The notes under the pieces are model-generated. The model saw only the letters and a program-made list of their open reading frames with translations, was not told the DNA's origin and did no database searches. A program made the translations under genes and the position numbers. Shown here piece after piece: positions 35,345 to 45,844 of a stretch of 64,000 nt of DNA. Source of the stretch: Candidatus Laterigemmans baculatus (GTDB lineage Bacteria; Planctomycetota; Planctomycetia; Pirellulales; Pirellulaceae); the NCBI RefSeq assembly GCF_010367455.1, contig NZ_WRPR01000074.1, positions 1-64,000 of the forward strand, written 5' to 3'. How positions within the stretch are numbered: position 1 is the stretch's first letter; every line of letters begins with the position of its first letter.

Positions 35345-35399
35345 CCTCAGTCGGGCCGTTGCCTCAGTCGGGCCGCCTCAGTCGGGCCGCCTCAGTCAG
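35345..35399. repeat. 14-bp tandem repeat between convergent sulfatase genes
   Basis: CCTCAGTCGGGCCG occurs at 35345-35358, 35362-35375 and 35376-35389, with a partial fourth copy running into the stop region of the minus-strand sulfatase. The array separates two convergent genes by only about 60 bp. Confidence 0.85.
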
Positions 35400-36873
35400 C
35401 GGCCTGCCAGGGGAACTCGCCGCCGCGTTGGATGTGACGCTGCAGAGAGATCTGCAACCCGCGGGCGACCTGCCGCTTCTCGTCGATCAGGTTCCGCGAC
35501 TCCTGAGGGTCTTCCTTCAAGTTGTACAACTCGAGCGGCGAGTAGGGATCGTTCTGCATCAGTTTCCAATCGCCGCGGATCAGCGCGTCGTAGCTTTTCC
35601 CTCCATACCTTGGTCCTCCTTCGCGACGCGTGAAGTACAGCTCGCGTGCTTCCGCTGGCGGCTTCCCCGAGAACGCCGGCACGAGGCTCACCGCGTCGAG
35701 CCCCGCCGGAGGCGCGGCTCCCGCTAGCTCCACGAAGGTCGGATACACGTCAAAGCTCAGCCCGACGTAATCGCTCCGCGAGCCCGCCTCGATCCGCTGT
35801 GGCCAGCGAACGGCGAATGGCACCCGCAGCCCGCCGTCATAATGGCTCTGCTTGCCATCCCGCCACGGATCATTGTTTTGGCCGTGCGGCAGTGAGCCTC
35901 CGTTGTCCGAAGTGAAGACGACGATCGTATTGGACTCGAGCCCCGACTCACGGAGCGCGTCGAGCACGCGTCCAATTCCCGCGTCGAGGTGTTCGACGAA
36001 AGCGACGTTCGCCGCCCGCTTCTCGTCCATCTGCGGAGCCCGCTCACGAACCCGCTCAAGCCATTCCGCCGGGGGCTGAATCGGGAAATGGGGAGCGTTG
36101 AAAGCCAGATACAGAAAGAAAGGCTTCTGCCGTTCGCCCCCTGCCGCATTGCCCCCTCCCCGCTGACGAAGATAATCGGCCGCCCATGCGGCAAACAAAT
36201 CGGTGGCGTGCCCTTCGGGGTCGATCTCCTCACCATTGAGACGCATGTAGTTGTTTCCATGGCGGCGATGGTTCCAGTAGTCGTCCATCATGTCGCCGAG
36301 GAAACCATGAAAAAAATCAAACCCGCGTTCATTCGGCGTGTTGGGCGACTCGAGCCCCAAATGCCATTTGCCAACGATCGCCGTGTCGTAGCCCGCATCG
36401 CCCAGCACATTGGCGAGCGTGGGGACCGACGGAGCCAAAAAGCCCCAAGAATTTTCCGCATGGGTCCGGATCACCCCCGGAACCCCCACCCGGTTCGGAT
36501 ACCGCCCGCTGAGGATCGCCGCCCGCGAGGGCGAACAGACCGTGCAGTTGGCCCGCATGTTTGCGAACCGCATCCCCTCGGCACCGATCCGGTCGATGTT
36601 CGGCGTCCGCACCTCTCCTTCGTCGCGACTCGAATCCGAACGCTGGTAGGAAACGTCTCCGAAGCCGAGGTCGTCGGCCACGATCAGCAGGAAGTTCGGC
36701 CGCTCCTGAGCAACCGCAGTCCGGCTCAGCCCCAGCCGTCCCGCCGTCGAGTGCGATTCGGCTGGCATCAGCCCTGCCAGCACAACCGCAAAAAACGACG
36801 CCAGCGTCCAGCGGCAACCGCGGTGGACGGCAGCCAGAGTTTGGGCCTGTGTTCCGGTGCAAGCGTGGAGCAT
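35392..36873 (-). CDS. Secreted sulfatase (S1, arylsulfatase A-like)
   Basis: A 493-residue sulfatase. PNFLLIVADDLGFGDVSYQR, CSPSR (Cys113 as formylglycine precursor) followed by AAILSGRYPNRVGVP, IVGKWHLG, LAFNAPHFPIQPP, and VFTSDNGGSLPHGQNNDPWR make it a typical arylsulfatase A/GALNS-type enzyme. A signal segment (LASFFAVVLAGLMPAESHS) lies about 25 residues from the start, so a slightly later start cannot be excluded. The C-terminus is compact (YNLKEDPQESRNL) with no extra domain. Substrate unknown. Confidence 0.92.
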   Translation of the reverse strand: MLHACTGTQAQTLAAVHRGCRWTLASFFAVVLAGLMPAESHSTAGRLGLSRTAVAQERPNFLLIVADDLGFGDVSYQRSDSSRDEGEVRTPNIDRIGAEGMRFANMRANCTVCSPSRAAILSGRYPNRVGVPGVIRTHAENSWGFLAPSVPTLANVLGDAGYDTAIVGKWHLGLESPNTPNERGFDFFHGFLGDMMDDYWNHRRHGNNYMRLNGEEIDPEGHATDLFAAWAADYLRQRGGGNAAGGERQKPFFLYLAFNAPHFPIQPPAEWLERVRERAPQMDEKRAANVAFVEHLDAGIGRVLDALRESGLESNTIVVFTSDNGGSLPHGQNNDPWRDGKQSHYDGGLRVPFAVRWPQRIEAGSRSDYVGLSFDVYPTFVELAGAAPPAGLDAVSLVPAFSGKPPAEARELYFTRREGGPRYGGKSYDALIRGDWKLMQNDPYSPLELYNLKEDPQESRNLIDEKRQVARGLQISLQRHIQRGGEFPWQAAD

Positions 36874-37035
36874 CCGCAGTCACTCGAGTTGAAAGTCTAG
36901 AAACCCCGCCGCCCCCGATTGAGGCCATCCCAAAGCGCCGCAGCGGTTCTGATACTATAGACGAGCGGTCGCCGAGCAGAGTCGGCACAGAGCGCGGGGG
37001 GGCAGGGGCTCTGAGGACGGAGTACCATTGGGGCG

Positions 37036-40000
37036 ATGGAAGAATCCCCCGTGCTCAACTTCGGGACCCCAGGGCTCATGAGTCAGACACCGTACCCCGG
37101 CGGCGAACCGTCCCCTTGGTCAGCTGCTCCGGTCGACACCGCGCAAAGCGGCAGTGGATTGAAAACGCTGCTGATCGTGTTAGCGATCATCGCTGCCGCG
37201 ATGCTGGCGATGATCATCGCCGCTTGTGGCTTGGCGTATTTTGGCATTCAGCAGGCCGTACAGCCTTCGGTCTCAGTCGTGCTGCCAGAACGTAGTGGGC
37301 GGGGCGACGAGGACGCCTCCGCCTTGGCCGCGGCACTCGAGCGCTATGCACAATCGGCTGAACCTCCGCTCCCGAATCATCCACGAGCCGACGAGCTCCG
37401 AAGTTGGTTTGAAAACCGCGTCACCCTCGCGACCCAGGGGACCGCGGAGCCACCCGAAAAGGACTTCTTCTTCGCGGCTGTCATGAACAGCCCGCACGGC
37501 AAAGAGATGAATCTGCTCCACCAGTTCCAGCTTCGCGAATCGCTCGACATCGCGGTCCCTGAGCCGACTCCCCAAGCGCTTTATACGATCCTCGATATCG
37601 AGGAGGACTCGGCACCAGACACCGCTCGAATCTCCGTCGTATTTTATGAGACCAACAGCTTAGCCAGCCTGCAAACCTGGTACGTGCTCTACAAGGATGG
37701 TCAGTGGGAATTGTATGACTGGTTTGATTCCGACGTGGGCCGCCGCATGAGCGACGAATACGGGCACTACTGCCGGCACCTCTTTGCCGATGATGTCGGC
37801 GGCTTCGACGAGGTTGAACAGCTCGTCTACGATGCGACCAACGCGAGCCTGAGTGGCGAGAACAGCCGCGCGCGTTCTCTGCTCGAACGGGCTGAGCGAA
37901 TCCAGATGCTGCCCTACGATCGCGACCGGGGATTGCTAAGCATCGGTCGCGGCTACCAACATCTCGATGATTATGCTCGCGCCGCCGAGGTGTTTCGGAA
38001 AGCTAAACGACCGGAAGCGGTTCCGGGAATACTTGCGTCACTGGGGGTCAGCCAGAATAGTACTGGAGACCCGGAAGCGGCTCTCCAAACGGCGGACCGG
38101 TTGCGAAAGATTTATCCCTACCACCCTTCAGCGAATCTCGTTTCGGCTGTCGCCTACGAACAGTTGCAAGACAGCACGAAAACGGCCGAGCACTATCTGC
38201 GCTGCTTAACGATCTGCCCCAACGACACCCTAATTTTTTATTGGATGCTTCCCGAAGCGCAGGCTGAGCATGCCGGAGAAATCCTCCGCATGCTCCGCCG
38301 CAGCGACCATCCCCAATCTTATCTGTTTCAATTGCTCGGGCAGGGGAAAGAGAAAGCCGCATTGCTCGTCGCGATCGAAGCAGCCATCGCCGAAACTGAA
38401 GGGCTGCCCGAGCTCTGGAAAACCCTTGCGCACGCAGCTCGGGGCCGCGCCGAAGGAGACGTCCGGAATGCACTCAAACAATTAGCTGCGGCGATTCCGG
38501 CGAGCGAACCGGACGAAGGCGTCGCAGGATCCACTAGCGCTGAATCCCGCGACGACGAATTGAACCGCGAGGAAACTCCTGCCGGACTTCGCGACCAGAT
38601 GCAGCAGTGGCTGATCACGTGGAGTTTGGAGAGCGGTGAACTCGATGAACTACGAAAGCGAGAGGACTTTGCGGAATTGATGGAGAAAATTGCCGCCGAC
38701 CTGTACCTCGAAGATTATTACACGGACCCGGCCGTGCTGGAGGAGCTCCTCGCCACGCTTTCCGAAGAGCAGCAGAAGTTGCCGAGCATCGCCGTGGCGC
38801 GAGGCTGGGCGGCTTGGCAAGAGGATCGGTATGAGGAAGCTGTGACCCACCTCTCCGCGTGGCTCGACGCGCAGCCGACGCTGTCGGCCGAGGCATCGCC
38901 AGCGACGAAGGAAACCACCGCGGCAGACGCCTCCATGCCGAAATCGCCGGACGCCTATCTGCAGGATGAAATTCCTTGGTATCTCAATAATTCCCTCGCT
39001 TCGCTCGGACGATACGAAGAGGCACTGAGGCGATTCGCCGGCGATCCGGCTCTCTGCTGGCAGACCGTGGAGATACTGATTCAACGTCGGGACCAGGAGG
39101 CCGCGGAGACTCTTCGCAGTTCACTCGCCGAGCTCCCCCAGCCCTCGGCCGAGATCGCCACTGCGGCGATCGATGCTGCTTTGGCGACCTGGGCCGGCGA
39201 CGCGGAAACAGCCGATCGTCACTGGGTCGCTTGCCTCCAGGCTTTCGGTGACGTCGAACCCGATTCGTACTCGGAGCTCTCCTACGCCCGCGACGCCGTG
39301 GCTCGGCAGCGAGGCCGGACTGCGGTGCGGCTCGGCCACGTTCTTCCCTTGCTGACCGATTCGAGCTCCCCGGCCTGGCAAGCCACCCTCGACGAAATCT
39401 GCGACCGGGTGGCCCAGCGGCTCGATGCGGAGTTGGCTGGTCTGATCTCCGTTTCACTGCTCGGCACGCAGCCCACTCGCGATGCGACGCCCGAGCAAGC
39501 CGAGATCGTTACTGCGGTGACGGAGATGAACGGAGCGATCGCCGAGCGGCAGCGCGACTGGGAAACCGTGGCCACGCATCGCCGCACCTTGCTGTACGCC
39601 GCCGATCCCGAAGGCTGGGAATTCGCGCATCTCCAACGGACGCTCGCCGAAGCTCTGATCCGCTCCACGGAAGCGGAGGAAAGCGAGCTCACGACGCTCC
39701 TCAAAAAGCTGGACGATCCTGCGCTGTGGGCTTCTTATCATGCCGCGCGCGGCAAGGATGCGGAGGTGCGTGAAGCGCTGAGCCCGTTGGATAGCCAAGA
39801 GCGAGGATCGTGGTACGCGTCCGAACTGAATCGCGCGTACGTGCTGCACAACGGGGAGCTGGCCAAATGGTTCTCCGATTCCGATGCGCCGCTGAGCCTT
39901 ACTCATCTTTCGCCAAGTGAATCGTACTTGCTCGTCGAAACCAAACCGCGGAGCCTGAGCGAAACGGAGATCGCCGACGCGGTGACGGCCGTGCTTGGTC

Positions 40001-40713
40001 CCGAAGCCTCGGTGTCCCGCATCACCACCGCGTCGTCCGAGACCCTCGACTCGCAGTGGACGATCCGTGCCCCGAACGCGGTCGATATCATCCTGAGCGT
40101 CGGCCGGGGAAAGGTCGCCAGCAACGGATCTTTGTTGCCGCTCGCTTGGGAGGAAACGCTCCGCGAGAGCCAAGGCTACATTGCCATCGACGTGCTCCGT
40201 AGCGATCGCCCCTACGCCCAGCTCTCGCTTCCCCTGGCGATGCAGCTTGCTTCGGAAACCACGCAGTTCGTCGGCGACGACACCAGCGGCTATCTCTGGA
40301 AGAACAACGGCACGCCGTGGGCGGACCGATTGGCCACCAAAGAAACGCTACCGGTCGATGCCGAGACGCTGTACGCCCGCTATCTCTCGCTCTCGTCGCA
40401 GGCCGGTTCGCCCGCGAGTGAACCTGCGGACGATTCGGTCGAGGACGATTCGGTCGAGGACGAGCAGCTCGCGGGCGAGGTGGTCGAGATGGAGTGGCTA
40501 CGAGAAAGACTGAGCCAGCAAGCGGGTGGTTACTCGGTGCTGGTCCGCATCACGATGGGCAACGCCACGGAGCGGGTCCCCGCGACCGCCACCGCCGTCG
40601 ACTCCAATACGTGGCTCGTCGATCTTGAGCTCGAGCAAAGCTCCTCTTTTCTCCCGGCTCTCGAAGCGGGGCAACGCGTGCGGGCCAGCTCTTACAATCT
40701 AATTCATCCCTAG
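37036..40713 (+). CDS. Very large TPR-like single-pass membrane protein
   Basis: A 1225-residue protein. A proline-rich cytoplasmic start (about 35 residues) is followed by one transmembrane helix ([20 protein letters not shown]) and then an extracytoplasmic region. That region is dominated by TPR-like helical pairs (for example [60 protein letters not shown]). A 33-bp near-exact duplication at about 40433-40462 gives [12 protein letters not shown] near the end. There is no catalytic signature. It is followed 26 nt later by a sulfatase, so co-expression is likely. Such giant TPR proteins are common and uncharacterised in planctomycetes. Confidence 0.75.
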   Translation: MEESPVLNFGTPGLMSQTPYPGGEPSPWSAAPVDTAQSGSGLKTLLIVLAIIAAAMLAMIIAACGLAYFGIQQAVQPSVSVVLPERSGRGDEDASALAAALERYAQSAEPPLPNHPRADELRSWFENRVTLATQGTAEPPEKDFFFAAVMNSPHGKEMNLLHQFQLRESLDIAVPEPTPQALYTILDIEEDSAPDTARISVVFYETNSLASLQTWYVLYKDGQWELYDWFDSDVGRRMSDEYGHYCRHLFADDVGGFDEVEQLVYDATNASLSGENSRARSLLERAERIQMLPYDRDRGLLSIGRGYQHLDDYARAAEVFRKAKRPEAVPGILASLGVSQNSTGDPEAALQTADRLRKIYPYHPSANLVSAVAYEQLQDSTKTAEHYLRCLTICPNDTLIFYWMLPEAQAEHAGEILRMLRRSDHPQSYLFQLLGQGKEKAALLVAIEAAIAETEGLPELWKTLAHAARGRAEGDVRNALKQLAAAIPASEPDEGVAGSTSAESRDDELNREETPAGLRDQMQQWLITWSLESGELDELRKREDFAELMEKIAADLYLEDYYTDPAVLEELLATLSEEQQKLPSIAVARGWAAWQEDRYEEAVTHLSAWLDAQPTLSAEASPATKETTAADASMPKSPDAYLQDEIPWYLNNSLASLGRYEEALRRFAGDPALCWQTVEILIQRRDQEAAETLRSSLAELPQPSAEIATAAIDAALATWAGDAETADRHWVACLQAFGDVEPDSYSELSYARDAVARQRGRTAVRLGHVLPLLTDSSSPAWQATLDEICDRVAQRLDAELAGLISVSLLGTQPTRDATPEQAEIVTAVTEMNGAIAERQRDWETVATHRRTLLYAADPEGWEFAHLQRTLAEALIRSTEAEESELTTLLKKLDDPALWASYHAARGKDAEVREALSPLDSQERGSWYASELNRAYVLHNGELAKWFSDSDAPLSLTHLSPSESYLLVETKPRSLSETEIADAVTAVLGPEASVSRITTASSETLDSQWTIRAPNAVDIILSVGRGKVASNGSLLPLAWEETLRESQGYIAIDVLRSDRPYAQLSLPLAMQLASETTQFVGDDTSGYLWKNNGTPWADRLATKETLPVDAETLYARYLSLSSQAGSPASEPADDSVEDDSVEDEQLAGEVVEMEWLRERLSQQAGGYSVLVRITMGNATERVPATATAVDSNTWLVDLELEQSSSFLPALEAGQRVRASSYNLIHP

Positions 40714-40739
40714 CTGGACACTTCCACCGCGAGGATTCG

Positions 40740-42533
40740 ATGACGAGATTACTTGCAGCCACGACCGGCTCCACGCTGCTGGGTATGGCAGTATTCGGCT
40801 TATCGCTTTTGGTACCGGGCTCCGCGGCAGCAGCCGCAGACGGACCACCGAACATCGTCGTGATTTTGACCGACGACCAAGGGTGGGGCGACCTGAGTCT
40901 GCATGGAAACGCAAATCTCTCCACCCCCCACATCGACTCGATCGCCAAGCAAGGGGCCGAGTTCGATCGCTTTTTTGTCAGCCCCGTTTGCTCACCGACG
41001 CGAGCGGAGTTTCTAACCGGCCGCTACCATCCTCGCGGGGGTGTGTATGACACGTCGACCGGCGGCGAGCGGCTGGACCTCGACGAGCAAACAATCGCCG
41101 AGGTCTTTCGTGACGCTGGCTATGCAACCGGCGCGTTCGGCAAGTGGCACAGCGGCATGCAGTATCCATACAACCCGCGGGGCCGCGGATTCCAGGAGTA
41201 CTATGGTTTTTGCTCTGGCCACTGGGGGAATTACTTTTCGCCAGAGCTCGAACACAACGGCAAACTAGTTCGCGGCGATGGGTACATCACCGACGACTTT
41301 ACCAACCACGCCATCGAGTTCATCGAAGCGAACAAGCAACAGCCGTTCTTTTGCTATATGCCCCTTTGTACCCCGCATTCTCCGATGCAGGTGCCCGATT
41401 CGTTTTATGAGAAGTTTAAAGACGCGGACCTGGCGATGCGAAACCGGGATCCCGAGCGTGAGGACCTCCTGCACACACGGGCAGCCCTAGCGATGTGTGA
41501 GAACATCGACTGGAACGTCGGCCGAATCCTCGAGAAGCTCGACGAGCTGCAGATCGCCGACGACACGATCGTGATCTACTTCAGCGACAACGGGCCCAAC
41601 GGCTTTCGCTGGAATGGTGGCATGAAAGGCCGCAAGGGCTCGACCGACGAAGGTGGGATGCGGGTGCCCTGCCTGGTTCGTTGGCCCGGACGGATACCCG
41701 CTGGCAGCCGAATCGAATCGATCGGGGGGGCGATCGATCTCTTGCCAACGCTGGCCGACTTGGCGGGAATTGCGCTCAAGCCCAAGCATCCGCTCGATGG
41801 GGTGAGTCTCCGGCCGCTATTGGAGCAAACCGCCCAAAGCTGGCCCGATCGCATGCTCTTCTCCCACTGGAACAACCGAGTCAGCGTGCGCACCGACCGG
41901 TTCCGGCTGGACAACGCCGGCAAGCTGTTCGACATGCACAATGATCCCGAGCAGCGTCACAATGTGGCTTCGGAACATCCGGAGACGGCGGCCGAGCTCG
42001 TCGCGGCGGCCGAGCGTTGGCGAGCCGAACTACTCCCGGGACTGCGTGACGACGACCGTCCCTTCCCGGTCGGCTACCGCGAGTTTCCGATCACCCATCT
42101 CCCCGCTCGCGACGGCGTCGGACATGGCAACATCGTCCGCAGTGCCCGAGCCCCCAACTGCTCGTTCTTCACGGGCTGGACCAGTGTGGAGGACCGGATC
42201 ACCTGGGACGTCGACGTCCACACCGCCGGAACGTATACGGTCGAGGTCCACTACACCTGCGAAGCGGATGATGTTGGCGCGAAGCTTGAGCTCAGCTTTG
42301 CCGATGCCGCCCTCGAGGCCCAGGTCAAGGAACCGCACGACCCGCCACTCCGCGGTGCCGAGCACGACCGAGCCTCTCGCGGTGCCGAGTCGTTCGTGAA
42401 GGACTTTCGCCCACTGAGCCTGGGTCAGGTCGAGCTGCCGGCGGGCCGAGGAGCCCTGACGCTCCGCGCGACCGAGATCCCCGGCGACGAAGTCATCGAC
42501 GTCCGCCGGCTCGTGCTCACCCTCCAGCCATAA
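40740..42533 (+). CDS. Secreted sulfatase with C-terminal sandwich domain
   Basis: A 597-residue sulfatase: signal peptide, [25 protein letters not shown] with Cys84 as formylglycine precursor, [29 protein letters not shown] and [20 protein letters not shown]. From about residue 455 there is an extra domain of about 140 residues with strand-rich composition ([32 protein letters not shown]). It is similar in position and style to the extra domain of the sulfatase at 18681. That domain contains a small duplication ([14 protein letters not shown]). A hairpin-element pair follows the stop. Confidence 0.92.
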   Translation: MTRLLAATTGSTLLGMAVFGLSLLVPGSAAAAADGPPNIVVILTDDQGWGDLSLHGNANLSTPHIDSIAKQGAEFDRFFVSPVCSPTRAEFLTGRYHPRGGVYDTSTGGERLDLDEQTIAEVFRDAGYATGAFGKWHSGMQYPYNPRGRGFQEYYGFCSGHWGNYFSPELEHNGKLVRGDGYITDDFTNHAIEFIEANKQQPFFCYMPLCTPHSPMQVPDSFYEKFKDADLAMRNRDPEREDLLHTRAALAMCENIDWNVGRILEKLDELQIADDTIVIYFSDNGPNGFRWNGGMKGRKGSTDEGGMRVPCLVRWPGRIPAGSRIESIGGAIDLLPTLADLAGIALKPKHPLDGVSLRPLLEQTAQSWPDRMLFSHWNNRVSVRTDRFRLDNAGKLFDMHNDPEQRHNVASEHPETAAELVAAAERWRAELLPGLRDDDRPFPVGYREFPITHLPARDGVGHGNIVRSARAPNCSFFTGWTSVEDRITWDVDVHTAGTYTVEVHYTCEADDVGAKLELSFADAALEAQVKEPHDPPLRGAEHDRASRGAESFVKDFRPLSLGQVELPAGRGALTLRATEIPGDEVIDVRRLVLTLQP

Positions 42534-42548
42534 GCCCCCATCGTCCTC

Positions 42549-42624
42549 CATAGTCGCCTTTCGCTCCGCAAAAGTTCGCGTCCACAGTCCTCCATAGTCG
42601 CCTTTCGCTCCGCGAAAGTTCGCG
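42549..42624. repeat. Two direct copies of the TTTCGCTCCGC element
   Basis: Two direct copies, each containing CATAGTCGCCTTTCGCTCCG, start at 42549 and 42592. Unlike the other sites in this window, there is no inverted partner here. Again the element sits just after a stop codon (sulfatase ending at 42533), in the gap before the FemAB-like gene. Confidence 0.85.
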
Positions 42625-42730
42625 ACCCTTTACAGCACCTTCGATAATCACCGGTCCGCCGCAGTGGCCCCCGCGCTAGAGTTGAGGAGACCATTTCCGG
42701 TCCCCAACTTTCGCGCTCAGGGAATCTGTC

Positions 42731-43759
42731 GTGGATCAGCTCGAAGTTCTCGACTGGCCAGTCGAAATACCCACGGTGACGCAAGCGAGTTACCCGCGAC
42801 TCAATGGGCATCACGATGCCTGGATCGAAGCGCTCGCCAAAGGATTTGCTCATCCCACCTACCTACTGCAAACCTCGCGAGAGCGGCAGGTGACAGGGAC
42901 GCTGCCGCTGATGCTGGTCAAAAGCAGGCTCTTTGGGCGGTTTCTCGTCAGCCTCCCCTACCTCAACACCGGTGGCGTTTGGGCTGATAACGACGCCAGT
43001 GCGAAGGCCCTCGTCGACGGGGCCTGTGAACTCGCCGACCGCCTCGACGTCCGCTACCTGGAGTTGCGACATGAGAGGCCGGTCGAGCACCCCCGATTGA
43101 ACTTCCGACGAAATGACAAACTTCACATGCGGTTGCCCCTTCCGGCGACCGCAGACGAGCTCCACCAATCGCTGAAATCGAAGCTGCGGAGCCAAGTCAA
43201 GAAAGCGGGAGAGTACGGTTCGACCGTCCACTGGGGTGGCAAAGAGCTGCTGGCTCCGTTCTACAGCGTGTTCGCCCGCAACATGCGGGATCTAGGTACC
43301 CCTGTATTTTCGCAGCGTCTGTTCGCCTCCATTCTCGACGCGTTTGCCGGAGAGGCGGAGCTGTGCGTTGTGCGGCAGGGCTCCACGCCCATCGCGGCGG
43401 CGCTGCTGGTTCACCTGGAGGAAGTGAGCGAAGTGCCAAGCGCCAGCAGCCTTCGCGAATACAACCGCACAAACGCCAACATGCTGATGTATTGGCATCT
43501 CCTCCAACGATCCATTGAACGCGGGAGCGCGACATTCGACTTCGGCCGCAGCAGCCTCGGAAGCGGGACTTTCAAGTTCAAGGCGCAGTGGGGAGCCGAG
43601 CCCCACCCTGCGGAATGGCAGTACTACGTGCGGAGCGGCTCGGTCGAGGCGATGCGTCCCGACTCGGCCGCAAATCAGCGTCTCATCCGGATTTGGCAGC
43701 GGCTTCCGGTTTGGTTGACCCGTCTTGCCGGTCCTCCAATCGTCCGCGGTATCCCTTAA
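42731..43759 (+). CDS. FemAB-like GNAT protein, exosortase-associated type
   Basis: A 342-residue double-GNAT protein of the FemAB/FemX type that accompanies XrtA/PEP-CTERM loci. Typical stretches are LPLMLVKSRLFGRFLVSLPY, LNTGGVWADNDASAKALVDG, ELRHERPVEHPRL, SKLRSQVKKAGEYG and DFGRSSLGSGTFKFKAQWGA, the last being the conserved end of the family. Known FemAB proteins add amino acids from aminoacyl-tRNA to peptidoglycan; the exosortase-linked group has no known substrate. The GTG start follows CAGGGAA. It opens the plus-strand run of exporter and acyltransferase genes, 172 nt before the permease. Confidence 0.85.
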   Translation: MDQLEVLDWPVEIPTVTQASYPRLNGHHDAWIEALAKGFAHPTYLLQTSRERQVTGTLPLMLVKSRLFGRFLVSLPYLNTGGVWADNDASAKALVDGACELADRLDVRYLELRHERPVEHPRLNFRRNDKLHMRLPLPATADELHQSLKSKLRSQVKKAGEYGSTVHWGGKELLAPFYSVFARNMRDLGTPVFSQRLFASILDAFAGEAELCVVRQGSTPIAAALLVHLEEVSEVPSASSLREYNRTNANMLMYWHLLQRSIERGSATFDFGRSSLGSGTFKFKAQWGAEPHPAEWQYYVRSGSVEAMRPDSAANQRLIRIWQRLPVWLTRLAGPPIVRGIP

Positions 43760-43931
43760 GCCGCGCCCCACGACCTGCCGATACTCCCTGTGCCGTTACC
43801 TTCCTGATAATCGACATCCCTGACTTAACCGGCAACATCCGCCTTGTCCTTTCCCCGTGGTGGGGAAGGAAAGGCCTCCGGTATCCGGCCCCATGCCGCG
43901 ATACCGACGCAGCGCCGTTCGGGGAGTCGAA

Positions 43932-45059
43932 ATGCTGTGGCAGGTAGCCATCCGTACCCTCTTAGCCGACCGCGGGAAACTGCTGGCCGGTCTGCTCGGC
44001 GTAGCCTTCTCGGTGCTCCTGGTGAACCTCCAGGGTGGCCTGTTTCTAGGGCTGATTGGCAAAGCCAGCCTGCTGGTCCACCAAGGAAACGCAGACATCT
44101 GGGTCGGCCATCGCGAGATGCACAACGTGGACTTTCCCCACGACATCCCGCGGCGGTGGCTGCCGCGAATTCGAGCCGCCCAGGGAGTTCTCGCCGCCGA
44201 ACCGATCACGATCGGCTTCTCCGAAATCGCGCTGCCCACCGGGGGCTTTGAAGGGGTGACGGTCTTTGGGGTCGAGCCGCACAGCGAGATCGCTCCTCCC
44301 TGGGAAATCATCGAAGGGCACGCCGATGCTCTCGATCACCCGCACGCGGTCGTGGTGGATCAGTACGACCAAGAAAAACTAATCCACCCGGCGATCGGCG
44401 AACTGCGAGAAATCGGGGGAGTCCGCGCGAGGATTATGGGTAAGACGCGAGGCATGCATGGCTTCCTGGTCACCCCGTACGTCTTTACCACCACCGACCG
44501 CGCGGCGCAGTACACGGGCAAGCCTTCGGCCCATTGCTCCTACTTTCTCGTCCGTGTCGCTCCCGGCGCCGACGTCGAGGAGACTTGCGCTGCGATTCGG
44601 CAGCGGCTGCCCGAAGCGGAGGTGATGCCATCGGAGGAATACGCCTCCGTCTCGATCAACTACTGGATGACGCGGACCGGGCTCGGCATCAGCTTCGGAG
44701 CCGCGGCACTACTCGGCCTGCTCGTCGGTCTCGTCATGGTGGGACAGACACTCTATGCGATGGTGTTAGATCGCCTCACCGAGTTTGCAACGCTCAAAGC
44801 CATCGGTGCAACGGAACGTGAAATCTTGATCGTGCTCCTCGGTCAAGCAGCCGGCATCGCCTCAATAGGAATTGCCGTCGGACTGACGGCCGTGATGCTC
44901 CTCATCGCGTTTTACGATTCGCCCCAAGCGCCACTGGAAATTCCACTCTCCATGATGGTGGTCAGCTCGAGTGGCATTTTTCTGATGTGCACATTCGCTT
45001 CGATGCTGCCCTACATGCGGGTTCGAAGAGTCGACGCGCATTCGGTCCTCCAGAGCTAA
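43932..45059 (+). CDS. ABC transporter permease, FtsX/DevC-like
   Basis: A 375-residue permease with the MacB/FtsX layout: one N-terminal transmembrane helix (GKLLAGLLGVAFSVLLVNLQ), a large extracytoplasmic domain of about 220 residues, and three C-terminal helices (ISFGAAALLGLLVGLVMVGQ; IASIGIAVGLTAVMLLIAF; SSGIFLMCTFASMLPYM). The C-terminal RVDAHSVLQS is typical of DevC-like permeases. With the next two genes it forms a DevC-DevA-DevB-like tripartite exporter; DevBCA exports glycolipids in heterocystous cyanobacteria. GGGAG upstream supports this ATG; the frame is open 25 codons more. The ATPase gene begins 5 nt after the stop. Confidence 0.85.
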   Translation: MLWQVAIRTLLADRGKLLAGLLGVAFSVLLVNLQGGLFLGLIGKASLLVHQGNADIWVGHREMHNVDFPHDIPRRWLPRIRAAQGVLAAEPITIGFSEIALPTGGFEGVTVFGVEPHSEIAPPWEIIEGHADALDHPHAVVVDQYDQEKLIHPAIGELREIGGVRARIMGKTRGMHGFLVTPYVFTTTDRAAQYTGKPSAHCSYFLVRVAPGADVEETCAAIRQRLPEAEVMPSEEYASVSINYWMTRTGLGISFGAAALLGLLVGLVMVGQTLYAMVLDRLTEFATLKAIGATEREILIVLLGQAAGIASIGIAVGLTAVMLLIAFYDSPQAPLEIPLSMMVVSSSGIFLMCTFASMLPYMRVRRVDAHSVLQS

Positions 45060-45064
45060 CGCCG

Positions 45065-45844
45065 ATGCTTTCCTCAACCAACACGTCAGCCCGTCTCCCT
45101 CCTTCCTTGGGCGACTTCACTCTCAATGCCAGCTTCAATGCCAGCCTCAGCGCTGGTCACGATGCGGCCGCGCACCGGCCGGTCGCCGCGGTGAAGGGCA
45201 TTCGAAAATATTATGAGCTGGGAGGCGAAAAACGCTGGATCCTGCGGGGCGTCGACTTTCATGTTCAACCGGGAGAATGCGTCATCCTTTCGGGGCCCTC
45301 GGGGAGCGGGAAAAGCACGCTTCTGTCCATCCTTGGCTGTCTGCTCACGCCCGACGGTGGTGAGCTCATAATCGATGGCCGCGCGGTGGAAAAGCTACCG
45401 CCGGCCCAGCAGGCACTGATCCGCCGCGACCTCATCGGATTTATCTTTCAGCGCTTTCAATTGATCCGAGGACTGTCGGCCGAGGAGAACGTGGCACTCC
45501 CGCTAGCGCTGCAAGGGCTGCCAGCGGCTGAGGCCAAGCGGCGTGCCGGTGAGTTGCTCGCCCGCGTGGGGCTGGGCGATCATCGCCGAGCGATTCCGAC
45601 TCGCATGAGCCCAGGCCAATGCCAGCGCGTCGCTCTGGCTAGGGCCGTCATCACCAATCCCAAATTGATTCTCGCCGACGAGCCGACCGCCGCGCTCGAT
45701 AGCCACGCCGGAGCCGAAGCGATGAATCTCCTGCGGGCCCTGGTGAAAGATTCCGGCGCTGCAGCCGTGGTCGTGACGCATGACCCGCGGATCCTGGAGT
45801 ATGCCGACCGCCAATGCCACATCGAGAACGGATTGCTCCAATGA
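45065..45844 (+). CDS. ABC transporter ATP-binding protein, DevA/MacB/LolD-like
   Basis: A 259-residue ATPase with Walker A GPSGSGKST (residues 77-85), Q-loop FIFQRFQLI, Walker B LILADEPTAALD and H-loop VVVTHDP. The signature motif is MSPGQCQRVALARA instead of LSGGQ, a tolerated variant in DevA-like proteins. The first 40 residues are a low-complexity extension containing a small duplication (NASFNASLSAG). It energises the permease encoded just upstream. Its stop overlaps the start of the membrane-fusion gene by the ATGA arrangement, so the three are coupled. Confidence 0.92.
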   Translation: MLSSTNTSARLPPSLGDFTLNASFNASLSAGHDAAAHRPVAAVKGIRKYYELGGEKRWILRGVDFHVQPGECVILSGPSGSGKSTLLSILGCLLTPDGGELIIDGRAVEKLPPAQQALIRRDLIGFIFQRFQLIRGLSAEENVALPLALQGLPAAEAKRRAGELLARVGLGDHRRAIPTRMSPGQCQRVALARAVITNPKLILADEPTAALDSHAGAEAMNLLRALVKDSGAAAVVVTHDPRILEYADRQCHIENGLLQ

